Origin: Cinclus cinclus
Taxonomy: Eukaryota; Chordata; Aves; Passeriformes; Cinclidae
Direction of reading: 5' to 3'
DNA: 64,000 nt
NCBI RefSeq assembly: GCF_963662255.1
Contig: NC_085047.1
Location: 47,895,006-47,959,005 of the forward strand
The number at the start of each line of letters is the position of its first letter. Within the stretch, counting starts at the first letter, position 1. A model generated the notes under the pieces. The model had not been told where the DNA came from. It was given only the letters and a program-made list of their open reading frames with translations, and ran no database searches. Position numbers and translations under genes: made by a program. This document shows positions 1-13,538 of this stretch, in pieces.

Positions 1-335
1 CAGGGCAGAGCCGGGCCGAGCCGAGCCCCACCGCCGCACCCGGGCCGGACAAAACCCCGCTGGGCACCCACCCTCGGCCGGCCCTTGCGCCCTCGTACCG
101 CTCGCAACTCTCCACGCGGAAAGAAAACACCGAACGATAAAGGAGCACGAGACAACGCTCTCGGAGGGAAGTTCCCATAGAAAGCGGGTCTGGGAGAAAC
201 TGCACCTGAGCGGACAGAAGGGGCGCGGAGGATGGGAGAGAAGCGGGAGAACAAACACAACAAGATGGGATTAAAAACCCAACTCGTAGCCTACAACAGC
301 TTCCCCGGGAGGTGGCCCCGGAGCAGCGCCCTTAC

Positions 336-548
336 CTGGGGAGAGCCAAGGCTCGCCACCTCCTCGCGTCCCCGCCGCTGCCCGCTCCCGCATCGCTATG
401 GCAGCGGCGCCCGGCGGGGCGGGGCGGGGCGGGGCGCGCACCCCCGGCTGCTCCGGCCGCCCCCAGCCCCGCAGGGTCCGCTCCGCTCCGCCCGCCGCCC
501 CCCGAGCGGCTCCCGCCGGGGTCCGGCACTGACCTTCGCTGGAAGGGG
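336..548 (-). other. Putative first exon of a leftward gene (partial)
   Basis: On the minus strand the sequence CCCCAG/GTAAGG, exon end at 336, is a near-perfect donor site inside the CpG island. The exon's 5' edge is not determined; I placed it between the GC boxes and the tetranucleotide repeat for convenience. A minus-strand ATG at 393-391, with a G at -3, opens a 19-codon stretch rich in Arg, Ala and Gly. It runs into the donor, leaving a split codon. The segment could equally be 5' UTR. A second, weaker minus-strand donor (GAAG/GTCAGT) sits near 535. All downstream exons would lie left of the window, so the product is unknown. Confidence 0.4.
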
Positions 549-569
549 TCTGTCTGTCTGTCTGCCTGT

Positions 570-618
<49 letters not shown>
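549..618. repeat. (TCTG)n(CCTG)n tetranucleotide microsatellite
   Basis: About 17 tandem four-base units. Mostly TCTG units come first, followed by 11 or more uninterrupted CCTG units from 573. On the minus strand this reads CAGG/CAGA. The pure CCTG run is the part most likely to vary in length. It lies at the edge of the CpG island, in or just upstream of the putative minus-strand first exon. The open frames that cross it encode only periodic low-complexity peptides. Confidence 0.95.
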
Positions 619-619
<1 letters not shown>

Positions 620-760
620 TCCCTCTGCCGGAGGAACAAGCGGCCGCGCAGGGATGGTCACGTTTAGGACCTTAAAAATCTCCTCGATGGTGCCCCGCCC
701 CACCCCGCCGTCCCTAGGTCTGCATGCCCTGCTCACGAGTGCAGTTTGCACGGCCCATTG

Positions 761-3700
761 ACCAAACTCACGCTTGCTTCCCAGGCTCCCTTTCTGGCCA
801 AAATCTGGGCAACTTTTTGGCTTGCTGCTATTCCTCAGACTAAACAGCAGTAATAACATTTTATGCACAATCTGAGCGGAGTTCATATACTGCACGGAAA
901 ATTTAGTGACACAGTGTCTTAAAGCCCTGTGTCATGACTCCTGGCAAAGACCTGTATGAACTGGTAGCCGTTGCTCAGAAAGTTTATTGTCCAAAAACAT
1001 ATTTCTACACTTGGACTGGAACTGTAGATATAATTTCAACAGTTTTATTGTAGCTCAGATAAGATACAAAAATAAAGTGGGGCAAGACAGACTGCATGGC
1101 AGAGCAGATGCCCTAAAGAACTAGTGAAGGCCATCAGCTCCACTGCCTCTCCTCCGAGACTGGTGCGACTGCACATGCAGTGTAATTACTTCTCTGGAGA
1201 GCAGTACAGACACACTCTCAAAGGCAAGGTGTAGTTAGGAGATGAGGCAAACAAATGGGCTTAAGGGATGCAGGTCAAATGAGGTAGCAAATAAGTGGGA
1301 GTGACCACAGAACTCTCCAGCCGTCAGCAGCAGCAGGCACAGCCTGACACCAGCCCTGCTCTTGCAGGAAGAGCACCGTATGGAAGCAGGGAGTTTGGAC
1401 TAATGACTCAAACGAGGGGGCAATGTGGTTGCTTTACAGTGCTGGGCATGGGAAGCAAAGGAGGAATAAATGCAGATTGAGACTGGAAGTGCTGACATTG
1501 TATGGAGAGGGTCCATATGGACCACGGCTGGTGATCTGTGTTGTCTTGGGACTGCCTGGGGAAGTTCTCATGTCTATGCAGACAGTAAGTATCTGCTTCA
1601 GACCTTTGGAAAAGGACGTTTCTGAAGGGGAACTTTGTGAAGTTGATTACACAGGCAAGAGAAGAACCTTAGTGGCAACATTATGAGGAAAATTTCATTT
1701 ATATGAGACCAGAAGTGTGTCAGAAGTTAAAAGCCACTTTCAACAGGTCTTACAGACTTGTCTCACAGCCTCCTTGGTATCTATAAGGGTTTGTGCTGGT
1801 CAGTTAAAGACTTCTAACAGCATTATTCAACCCTGAGTTTCAACGAATTTGTGTTCCTATGTTCCTTTAAGTTCCTTTCCAGAGATATCCCGGGTACATG
1901 CATCACACTCCTTTTGAGTATACTTTTTAATCCACAACCTCTGCCCACTCAGAGAAGGGAACCTTCAGTTCTTCACATGTCCTCTATCAGCCAGCTGGAC
2001 AAAAAGACAAAGCAGAGAAAGCTGTTGAGCTGAATTGAGGCACTAATTTGGGTCTTTCCTTTGTCCAGCCAGCAGTGTTTCTGAAACTTAAGAAGTCCTG
2101 ATAACTGAAATCTGAAACCATCTTTTAAATGTATTTGAAAATCATCAACAGATTAAACAGGCTTGAAGAGCTAGAAATTTTCAAAGAAGATATTGACAGA
2201 TTAACAAAGTGCTCATAAAAACTTAATTTCCTAGAAAACCACACTAAAACTCACTTTAGATAATAAGGTAAGAATTTACATTGCATTTTGTATTTTTAAA
2301 TGTCACTGCATTCAAAGAAGAAAATACCTAGAAAATTGCAGTTGCAGATATAACAGTATCTGGTCAATGAAACATTTGTCAAGTTTCTAAGTGGATAGTT
2401 TTAATCTTCCAGACTTGCTCATCATAGCTTTTCTGCTGGTAGTGCAGTAAAACCCTCTTCTAAATCTTGCAGGTTCACTGATTCAGTCAGCCCTTCCACA
2501 TGTTCATACTATTCAGAGAAGCTTGGATGCAGTGCACTAAAAAGTGCATCTGAGAACAGGGTTAACTTTCTGTACTGGAGACCAATCATTAACAAAATCT
2601 TTTCTTAATCTGAATTCTTTTTTATTTTAAAAGCTGATAAATGTATATAGTATTCAGGTGCCATCACACCAAGGTCTAATAAAATGATGCAAAACAAGAA
2701 TTTATCAACAGAACTGTCATGAGAAAAAAGGCAAACCCCTTTTGTAAACTTTTTGCAAACTTAAACACCTTTTACTTTCATACAAGATGTAGTGTTTCCT
2801 CAAAGTTGCAAACCAAAGTTTCAGGAGATCAGTCCTTCCTATATTAAGGTTTTTCTACTATCCCAAAAAAGCAAAATGAGAGTGCTATTACCATTTGCCA
2901 CTGAGAATCCTTGCTAATGCAAACAAATCTGGAAGACCAAGGTATATACCCTGTTATTTACAGGCTAATGTTTTGCCTCCAGATGAACAACAAAAGCTGC
3001 AGTGAACAGAGGGGCAGTGCCAGCAGTACATGTTATGGTTGACCAAGTGCAGCAATTTATGAGGGAAGGAACTTCCAGAAGAAATTCCAAATTGGTATAT
3101 GCGTGAGATTTCTAATAGTGATTTGACATCACACTTAGCACAACAAAAATGAAATGCTTGTTTTAGAAGCTCTAAGTCTGTTCTTTAAAAGAGGTTTAAT
3201 GCACATGTGACAAGGAGTGAGAAGGATTATTCCAAGTGTAATACAGGTGGGAAAGGATTACAAAAAATGTGACATGGGAGAATGAATATAGATTTTTGAA
3301 GATGGAAGAACAACCTTCCCCCAGCTTTTAGTTGGTAGTGATACATCTCTTAGATTTTTCAGAATAACAAAGGGCACATTTATATAATGAAGTCACACAC
3401 ATAAATCTGAAAAGTCTGAATACGAATGATTTTATCTACTTAGTTTAGAAATCCACTCTTCCACTCCTGCAACAGTTTTCTTTCATGTTTCTTTTATAAA
3501 TACTTTCTAAAAGTCTACTTCAAAGTAGTGATTTTTTTTTTTTAAAAAAAAGGACTCTTGAAAGAGAGTACAAACAAAAAAAGCCAAAAGGAATAATTTC
3601 AGTAAAGCATAAAAGCACTTGTCCTATCCTACTTCTTCAGCTACTGTGCAAGATGGCAAAGGAAGTGACTCTCTAAGACATACTCTAAATCAATGAATGA

Positions 3701-6700
3701 CCAAATTTAATTATTAAGATGCAGGATTACTGAAAAAAAAAAGAGATCCCATTGCTTTAAATGACAGTGTCTTTTCCAGGCTGCAGTACATAGATAGGGC
3801 TCCAGTTGTGCATTTGCACCTTCCTTTTAGATCCCAGGCAAAGTCTCTAATGCAAGCAATTAACCTCCAAGGAATCTTTACATGCTGACAGGTCCCACAG
3901 GGGGAATTAAGCTGAGTCATATATCTATTGAAGTTAAAGACAACTCCCCCACCGACTTCACTGGGAGTAGGATTAAGATCTCAATGTTTTTAGTTTAGAA
4001 ATGAGTGAAATGTAGTATGTTTGTGTATGCAGCTCAAACTAACACAGGCAGCTAATTATTTTCATCTGGGTTTTTTTATATAAACCATGTAAAATTAGTG
4101 TAGGATTTTCCCATTTTTGTCTGTCTGCAAGCAAATTAATAATAATAAATTGAATCAGATTTTTCAAAACCAAGACCTTTGTTGACTTGGCACTGAAAAA
4201 GTCCAAGATTACAAAATGAATCACATTGCTAAGAAAAATACTGAAAGGGCAGCCTGAGTTAAATTGCTGTATTAACTTCCTGATTTGACCAGTGAAACTC
4301 CCCATTGCCCACGTGCAGGAGGCTGATGTGCAGCTTCCTAAAGGCCCTTCCGCTTGCATTTACTTTGCTGCTGATAAAAGCAATTACTGACCCAAGTGAG
4401 AAAAGTTTATCACAGTTTGGTATAAATCACAATACACAACAAACTGTTTTCCCCTCTAATCTTCTTTTAAATGTGCTTTGCCCAGGCTGAGCTTGCTCAG
4501 CTCTCTTAAACACAGGGACCTAATTTAGGGAGAGCACAATAGCCCAGTGGAGTGACGCCATCAATGAAAAATGACCCTTGTGTACCAGGTTACCATTATC
4601 CCATCTCCGTGTTGCTCTTACTCACCCACCTACACCACTACAGCTGCATGCAACTTAATGATGGCTTCAGCCCTTCAGGCTACTAGAATGCTATTTATAA
4701 ACCCACGGGGTCTGACTGCAATGCTATTCTTCTTCCCCATCCTCAAGAGGCACTATTCAGACAGCATGACATGGAGAGATGGCTGGTACTACAGAAGAGC
4801 AGTTTCCAATAAACAGATCATTGTGTTTTAACATAAAGAAGACTTCCAGTTACCAATTAGGAAGGCTGAATTCCACCTTTATTTTGTATCTCACGAAGTA
4901 TAAGAAGTAGGAAGAGAAAGGACTGTGGAGATAAAATGGAAGTAGGAAGGAAAAGAGATTAGTCAAGAATTTCTTTCTTTTTTTTTTTTTTGTCTACACT
5001 ATATATTTTAAATTTTCTTCTTATCTTGAAAAATGTTAGATTTTCTGTTAGATGGATGTACATTGAAGTGTTATGGGGTAGTTGGGAAGAAAGGGCAAGA
5101 TTTCAGAGTTGGAGTTGTCCCACTCTGAAGCCTTTTGCTTTCTCTTCCTGCTGTTCTCTAGCTGCTGTCCTTTGTCCTTTCCTATGTCACACTCACTGCA
5201 GAGTCTGATGGCCCTACAGCTATTCTGGATTTATTTTTCTTGCTCGAAATAATAACATGTAAAAGTGACTATTAGCAGCTCTTTATCAACTTTCTATTAA
5301 TTACCCTGCCATCCCCTCTTCTCTATTCAAAACTGTTCTTCCAAAATTACCTGAGGATATGAAGGCACCTTGTTATGCAACAAGGAGGAAAAAAAAAAAA
5401 AGATGGAAAAATAATGTCGGTGGAGAAAGAGTCTTAAGGAGTTTGAGGGCTGAGGACCATCTGCAGTGGGTGACTGAATGATTCAGGCCAGGGGCTGGAG
5501 TGAGAGGGAGGAGCATTTTTGTCTGTGAGCCACAGCAAGGGGCCATGCTGCATTTATTTGATTTTGGAGGGATGATGCTTCTCCCTCGGCTTAGGGAGGA
5601 ATCACAAGCAGCACTCAGTGCTCACTTAAACCATTGAGCTGTGCTGAAGGGAGGACAGGTACAGCAACTCTGCAGAGACACGGTGTCCAGATACTAGAAA
5701 AGTAAAGCAGGTAGTGGACTGTGTTAGGAATGATGCATCATCAGTAGAAATTATGAGAAGATACATAAGATCATCTCACTTCTGATGTTTATTATAACAA
5801 AATAACAGGTCAGCAGAATAATTGGCCAGTGTGACACCTCAGAAACATCTACCTGGGTACAGTGTGGCTGCCGACCTTGGGTACCTTCCTGACGGCAAGA
5901 GCAAAAAAAAACTTGAACAATTACAGCTTTTGACACACTCATGAGGGCAGAACAGTGAATATTTCAGTAAGATTAAGAAAAAGAGAAACAGGTTGCACTT
6001 GGTGGGAAGGACTGGGGCATCCTGTTGTTAGGATCTTCTTAGGTGGTATTGATTCATGGCCTTCAAGAACCACACAGTTGCTCGGGGTTTATTTCTCATT
6101 TAGTACCAGTACTTTACTTTCTTAGTCTTTCTCTACAATGACAAACTTGCTATCTTTGTTACAGTCTGAAGTAAATTAACATTCATGGCCATATATCTTA
6201 TGCCAGATGATTGAATTACTATCTCCACCATGTTTCTCTTTCAGATAAAAAAAATCGTCTTGCTAATTCTACCTTTAGTTTGCCAATTTCTACTTTTTGT
6301 GTGTAGTTACACTATAAAGAATGCCTTGGATCAGAAAAGTTAGGAAATAATAATCCAAGCAAAGCAGGCGACAGGGCAACAACAACATTTATGTGCTAGG
6401 TCTTTTCAATAGCATTTGCTCTCTGAATTTAGCCTGCCAGAAAACTTCAAAGCAATTATAAACCTCCATCTAATAGTCATCATTCTGTTTTTCTGTTGTT
6501 GTAGTAAGTAATTATTTTCTTCATTATTAATACTAAACTCAAATTTATTTTGTTTTAAAGCATGGATGATCACGTTAAGCAAACTGTCTATTTATTTTGT
6601 CCAGAAAAGAAGTTACCTAATTTTAAAGATGCAGAAAACACACAATGCCACTCATTGAAAATTTGCCTGGACAGGGAATCAGACACAAATTTATACATTT

Positions 6701-9700
6701 TGGACTAGCTTAATTGTCCTGTTTTAGAGAAACACGTATGTGTTAAATTAGAACTTTTATCTGCAGTATACTCAAGACTCTTGCAGTCTTATGGTTTTTG
6801 TAATATTTCAGCCGTTTCTAGGAATAAATGCAAATACCACACATTGACTGCCTCTGTAAGATATGGAAGCTGCACAAGTGAGTCACATTTTAGTGGGAAA
6901 TCAAAATTATTTCAATCATTTCGATCAAAATCAAGATTATTTTTAAGATCAGAACATTGTAATCATGCAATTTTTGTCCTATTAGAACAGCAAATGAAGA
7001 AATTCTCACTTTAGTAGCCTGAGTTGGAGTTAGTTATGTGTATCTGTGGTACCAAATTGCATAACTGCCTGAAGTGGGGGAACTGGAACCAGTGCTCCAA
7101 GAGACTTTTATGGCCATTGGCTCAGACATCCATATATATATTCCTATAACTACAGGTAAAACAACTCTGTATTCTTCTACCACCAAAATAATGGAAAATT
7201 ATCTGAACAAAAGGAAACACCCTTTCAGGCAGACGAGATATCTTTATGACATCTTCCCTTGGGCTGGAGAAGACAGATTCTGGATTTTGTTTCTCTCTGA
7301 CCTTGGCAGTTCAGCATACTTTTCTCAGCTTAAGTGCCATATGTGTAAAATATGTGATGATAGGAGTAGTGCCTTATAACCTATGGGTCTGCAAGGACCA
7401 ATCCATCAGTGCTGCTCTGGTACTTTGGTACTTACTGTGATGATAGTTATAAAAAGTGTACACATTGGAAAAATAATCCATTATCCACCCATGCAGAGGA
7501 CAAACTCTAAATTCCATTTTTTTGAAAGGAGTTCAGATTCAAGTGCCTGTTTCAAGATTCAATTGACAATTTTGATGGTGGTCCATTAATCTTCTAAACT
7601 GGAATTTGCAGATTTGTCTAATAATTTATGTCTTGTAAGAGCACAGGATAGCTCCGAACCTGAAAGATTACATTTAGCCTTACTAAAAAAGTTAATTTAT
7701 GTTGGTGAGCTGTCTTTGCTTTGGTTTCTGTCAGTGATATTGTCCTTTATAAAAGACCTTACACTTCAGGTTCAGAAAATAAATTGAGGAAAACCTTACC
7801 AGCCATTCCCTTAACATGCTGGAGCACATAATTAAACTAATAAGCTGGAGATATGAGCCACGTTTCTAGTTCCAGTACAAAAGGGAAGCAGTTTGCACAA
7901 ATTCTGTCCTAAGGTCTGTGTTTTATCTAAGCAATACTGAATACCTGAGACAGATCTCTTCCCACCTCTTGCCTTTCATTACATAATTCAGCAAACTTCA
8001 TTTCTATGCCAGGATGGGAATGGTGGCCTTTTTGTCGTTACCACACACTGACCCAGAGATGCTGCTGCTCCCCACAGATGACTTGATGCTGTGCACATCA
8101 TCTCCTTTGATCTACTTGGCCTCTAAGGATGAAGGTAGAATTGGTGGCTCCTGCCAATCTAAGAGCATGCTACCACCTAAAGGGAGAAATGCTGGACAAG
8201 CCTTCTGCTTTTCCCGCCAGGCTGTGACCTGAAGCAGCTCCCCTGGCTGCACCCGAGCTGTTGCTGGGCAGGAGGTGGAAGTAAGCATCCAAGGGCAGGG
8301 GGTGAAGCACAGGAATAAGAGTGGAAATGCTTTCCACAAGCAACAGGACTCCTGAAATGGGTCCAGACTTGATTTTTTTTCTCAGGAGCTGCTCAAGAGT
8401 GCTGTGAATTGAAAAGGGCTGGGGAAATATGCAGTTGCCCTCAGCAACTCCCCACGTGCTGTGTTTCTACCACAGGGTGCCAGAATGTGTGGGTGGGAGG
8501 TGGGAGTGTGAGTAGCGGTGCTGGGTGGGTGCTCGTAGCAGATTCACACAGACACAAATAATCACCGAATTCTGTGGCAACATCACAAACAGGAAATACT
8601 TTTCACTGTGTTCTCTGGAAAAGCAGGGAAATACTTTCTCCAGAAAACAGTTAATTAATTTTTTTATGATGTATTGTTGTGTCCGACTCAGCGGTACAAT
8701 CAATCACTAAGGTAAATAGAGATTTTAATCTGCTTTGCATTCAGCCTCTGATTCACTTTCAATTCCAGCCTCACCACAAAATAGTACAAATATAATCACA
8801 ATGCACAGCAATCCAGGATTGCTGTGTACCTTAAAACAACCATTTGTAGAATAACTCAGTAAAGATGCTGCCTAGCTCTTTTTTGACGCAGCAAAAATCT
8901 TGGCAGGCCAATCTATACTCAAGTAGTTTATTCAGTCTCGTTGGTAGGATGAACACTGCAGAGAGGCTAACATTTAGTACTGTGCTGGAATCAGTTGGTT
9001 TAAAGCCTGTTTTCACCAGTCTCTGCAGCAGCAGGGAACAGGGCCTCCCTGTCTGTGCCTGCAGCCAAACCATATGCAGCATATGTTCAGCTGAGGCACT
9101 GCTGACACCCCCTGTCAGCATCTGGTAATTTTCCTAGGAGCGACAGGATTACATGGAAGTTTTAACTCTGAAAGCCCTGAAGAGCCACAGACAGTATATT
9201 CCAGAATAATTGTTTTAACCGAAGAGCCAGAGGTGCACCTTGAACCAGGCAATTTCAGCAGGCTGCACTATCATCTTTATACTTCACTGTACCAGGTCAA
9301 GAGAAGATGCTTCATTTGTGAGAAATCCTGCTATTGTTCAGCCCATAAGCAGCTCCGGTTCAGTGTTCAGCCCTCAGAGTCACAGACACTGCTGCCTGAG
9401 AAACACTGAAATAACCATCATCCCGCACAATATTCTAAGTCTTGATTTTCCAACACTTAATCAAAATATGTCATACAAATAAACACTTGGAAATTATTCA
9501 AAATTGACTATTACATCTTTCACTGTTCCAAAGGCTAAGAAACCCTTCCTAAAGTTTACAGTAAGACACCATGACTTCTACGAAATCATTCAGTACCCCA
9601 ATGAAGCATATTCTCTTTTCTCTCTTCAGAGTTTTCCTTCTCTCATTCCTTAGAGCACCAAAGCTATACCACTGTTACTAGCAGAAACCAACAAGCAATT

Positions 9701-12700
9701 TTTAGCCAAATCTCATTTTACTGGAACCTCTAAGCTTTTGAGAGCTTATTAGTTCAGATTTAACCTGGTATTAAATGAGAGAGAGTGAAAAACAAGGCTT
9801 TATAGCAAGTATTAAACAGCTTTGCTAATACATAGTAATGAAAAGCAATTAGCATACGACCAAGTCCAGGCTCATTTCACTTAAACCAGGAACTGTTTTC
9901 CCAGGAAGGATATTGGGTACTTGTGACTACTTTCTGCTGCAGCATTCTTACATGGAATCATGTGGTGCTTTCATCCTATGCAGAGAGTTTTGGAAAATAC
10001 TTCACTGGCATCAGCAGCCCACTTTTGTTCCCATAAACTCCTACCTATTTCCTGACTTCCCTTAATGGGTAAGCAACTCTTAACTTTCTTATCTAATTAT
10101 GCTTAAAATTACAGAGAAACCCCTCTGATTTGCCAAAGACTCCTAAAAGTTCCATTTTGTTTGAGTTTTTTGCTTATTCCCCAGAAAAGCACAGCGGCCA
10201 ACTTGACAGCCATTACTCCAAGAATACTGACAGTCAGCAAGTTGCTTAATCCTCAGTTTACTTGCATACTGATTTCATACCACAAGTTCAGTTACAGTGC
10301 ATTGCTAGAGCTGTGATCTTACAAACATTTTAAGTAGGTGAGTCTCTGCTGTTGCTTGCTTAAAATCACGCTGATCTCCAGAGATAATCTACAAAAAATG
10401 TGTGTGCACCTGATAATTAAACTGGGGGACTAAGGGCAAAGGCCAACAGTGTGATTGTTCATTTTCAAAAGATACGTTTATTAACACGCAGGTGTATTTG
10501 AATTAAAGTGACACTGCTCCAACAGTTCCTGAAACAGAACTGTGCCTTGGGCTTTGGCCAGTCTTAACATAAGTCTGAAAGTAAAATTTAGGTTTAGTTT
10601 GTAGTTCTGAATTACCACTGTTTGCAGGTGATACCAGGACCAAAATCAAAGAGTATCCCCTTCCCTGCCTAGCAGGAAAGGCAGGAGCTGCCATTTTGGA
10701 AGTAATTTTCCTTGTTTGTAGATGGAGTTAAACCGCATTACTCTAAGTTTTCAGGTCCTGTCTTTTTCCTTGTTTTTTCCTTTCAAACAGTGGAAGATTG
10801 TGGTTTTCATCTGCATATAAAACAGTGAAAACATCTTTTTAGAAACAGTATGTTACAACACTTTTTCAAATACAAATACACTACAACACAGCCAATGGTA
10901 CCATCTTCTCCTGAAAAAAAGTTTCATAGAGGGAGTAGTAATTAATACTGCAGTTTTGCACAGGCTACACCATAGTATGATCACATTAAGATACATTTGG
11001 TCACTCCATATTTCTCCTGGCTTCCCAAAATGTAAGCAACAGATCAACTTAGTACTCTTTGGCAAAGTCTGCCTTTCAAAATTTCTGAGTGTCAGTGGAG
11101 GACTGTGCTCTATCCTAGTGCCATCATGAAACACCAGTACACACATCCACCAGTGGCTCAGCTCTATGGTTGGATGGGCTTCTGCCCAAGAAAGGTGGGT
11201 CCAGGAAGCTGTGTAATGCCTTGGAATTTGCCCCCCTGTGCCACTGCCAGTGGGATCCCCTTGAAGTCACAGAGTACAAGCAGCCAGTTGCATGGTCTGT
11301 GAGCTCTGCAGTGGATAATGCCCAAATGGCTTTGCTAGATGAACTGCACAGATTATCTGCAACTCTAAAAACCATATACACATTAACAGAGGGACAAACC
11401 ACACTGCAGCCAACACACAAAACTTTAGATATTTTGATATTAGTCTCAGTCATGTTTTTTTTTCACTCAACTGGAAAAACTAATAAAACTGTAATTATAA
11501 AATGTTATTAATTACCACCATATATACCTAAATGGTTATGTCTTCCAGCAGCCACTAACTACAAGGTCTGCTCTTCTGGATAATATTTAATCTGAATGTA
11601 TGAAAATCCATTGCACAAAATATTGTCCAGTTACAGTACGAACCTTGTTCCAGAAAACCTGCTTGGTTTTTAAAAGAGCCTGTTATTGCCTGGATTCTGG
11701 GCTCAGTTCTGCTAAGCCCCCTGTAAGCCTTTAAATGCCTCTGGGAGAAAAAGAGATTCAGCATGATCCAGACACAGTCCTACCTTGTGGGATTGAGCCT
11801 TAAGTTAATGTATAACAAACGGCTGCACAGCAGTGTGTGAAATCAGCAAGTTAAACATACACTTGGAATAACTGTAACACAAAAGGAAGAATATCTACAG
11901 GACCATTTAATTAAAATCTTTGTCTTGAAGAGTCTCATATGCAGCATTCCTATATATTTACCAATTGAAAAGAAAGGTTTGGGAGTGTGCTGGTGAAAGT
12001 AAAACTAAGTAGTTGAGGCAGAAATAATCTAAAGTTGCAACCAAAGCCAGAAAGAATCTAAAGTTGCAACCAAAGCCTTCTAATTAAATATCCTGCAGAC
12101 TGTGATCTGGTTATTATCAGCTGGAATCTACCCTGAGCAAGCTGCACCTGACAGCAAGGACAAAATGGATGACCCAGAGTGGTAGACGCTGAATACACAG
12201 CCGTGAAAGTGAAAATAACAAGGAACCTCAAAACTTTATCACCCAGCTGTCGTACTGGCAGGTGTCAGCAGCAGAACCAAATGCCAAAATCATACCTGGT
12301 GGTACTGAAGCAGATGAAAGAGGCAGAACGCAAAGGTACAATTAGGTCTTTGAGAGCTGCGAAGTGGCACAGGAAGGCAGCCGGGTGTGCAGCAGACACT
12401 GCTGGTGGGGAGCACATTTATCCCAGTGGCAGAACCGTGTGGAACACCAGACAGACGCCTGCCAGAAATGCACCACGGGCATGCGCCTCCCTGCTTTTCC
12501 TGCCTGCTGTGCAGTGGGGGTGCAGCTACGCTTTCCCAGAGACCCACAGGTATCCCTGGTGCCTGGCATCACAAGCAGAAATATAGTGCCCCTGGTTTTA
12601 TGCTCTCCAGTCAGAAGGACCTGTACAGCTCTCTCCTATATATCCCTGTATAGAAGACACAGTTCTATATCACAGAAGATCTGCTGGAATGTGATTCAAT

Positions 12701-13538
12701 CTTCCCTTTTCCTCCACAGAAGATATAATCAACTTTCAATTAATATTTTTCTGAGTTTGAAAGACGTGAAGAATAACTGCAATTGTGAATGCAGGAGAAC
12801 ACTAATTCAAAGAGAAATTAATTTCTGTCTTACAGTTCTCATAGATATTCCATGAATAATCAAAATTAGAATCTTTAATGGAAATACCATATTAATTTCT
12901 TAAAAGTGGAAATGCCAGCAGATTTCCTTAATAATAGGTTTACATATCCATGATAATTTTCAAAACTGAATTAATAATTTATAATGAAATACGAGACTTC
13001 ATATTATGTTGCATGCAATAATCTGAAACTCATACATTATGGAATTCCCTATTATTATTTAATTCATTTTAGCTGAATGCTCTGCTGGGATCCCAGTACC
13101 AAGAAAGTTAACTGTATGAGAGGATAAAGGCAGAACTACAACTCCTTAATGTCTGACATGCTCAAGGCCTTCACTAGAAAGGAGGAAGTAAACTCCTCAG
13201 AGCCATGCTTTTCTCATGCAAGACTGGGCTTTTAAAATTTTAAGCCTTCTGAGTCAGACACAAGGTCCACAAAAGTTAAAGGGACTTTCCTCTGCTTCTA
13301 TAAATATTTAAGTAAAGATTCTCAAAAAGGTTATATCCAAGCAATTTTCTTGGTCTTGGGTCACTCACCAGGGTGCTCCTCTAGAGTGTTTCCATGTAAA
13401 TATTTATTGTGGTTATGCTGCTGGGAAGGGAGAAAAATAAGAAAATAGTAAATATATCTTTGTGGTTTGAAATTTTAGGAGAAACTGAAATGCAAATAGT
13501 GCTATGTTGCACAAATTGATCTCCATCCAATCTGCAAC
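761..13538. other. Non-coding stretch, no gene seen
   Basis: This is AT-rich DNA of ordinary bird composition. Open frames are at most about 165 codons and show no recognisable family, no codon pattern and no flanking splice pairs. Small items seen: a T12A8 run at 3,532-3,551, poly-T near 4,978-4,991, poly-A near 5,388-5,401, and a 29-bp direct repeat in two copies at about 12,022-12,080. A locally CpG-richer patch at about 12,360-12,560 has longer overlapping frames on both strands but no identifiable protein. I see no RNA gene or intact mobile element. Confidence 0.6.
12022..12080. repeat. Two-copy tandem repeat, 29-bp period
   Basis: The segment containing AATCTAAAGTTGCAACCAAA occurs twice, starting at 12,026 and 12,055, with the following GCC also shared. 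This is a local tandem duplication recent enough that the copies are nearly identical. No function is implied. Confidence 0.85.

Larger units (their letters stand above)
1..760. promoter_or_regulatory. CpG island, probable promoter
   Basis: The first 560 bases are very GC-rich and dense in CpG, unlike the AT-rich sequence from 760 onward. Four overlapping GGGGCGG-type GC boxes (Sp1/KLF sites) lie at about 414-436. There is no clear TATA box, as is usual for CpG-island promoters. The island continues past the left edge of the window. The best splice signal in it is on the minus strand (CAG/GTAAGG, junction 336/335). I therefore infer that it drives a gene transcribed leftward out of the window. 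A plus-strand transcript cannot be excluded, but no good plus-strand donor was seen. The gene cannot be named from this sequence. Confidence 0.7.

Noticed and set aside
397..534. Plus-strand ATG (GCTATGGCAGCG) opening a 45-codon Ala/Gly/Pro/Arg frame
   Set aside because: It is short and low in complexity, lies in the GC boxes and has no downstream plus-strand donor.
332..895. Minus-strand 187-codon open frame across the CpG island
   Set aside because: Much of it translates the tetranucleotide repeat into a periodic peptide, and GC-rich DNA produces long frames by chance. Only the donor at its end was kept as evidence.
12364..12855. Cys-rich 163-codon frame in a CpG-richer patch
   Set aside because: Competing frames exist on both strands, and no zinc-finger or other spacing pattern could be found in the cysteines.
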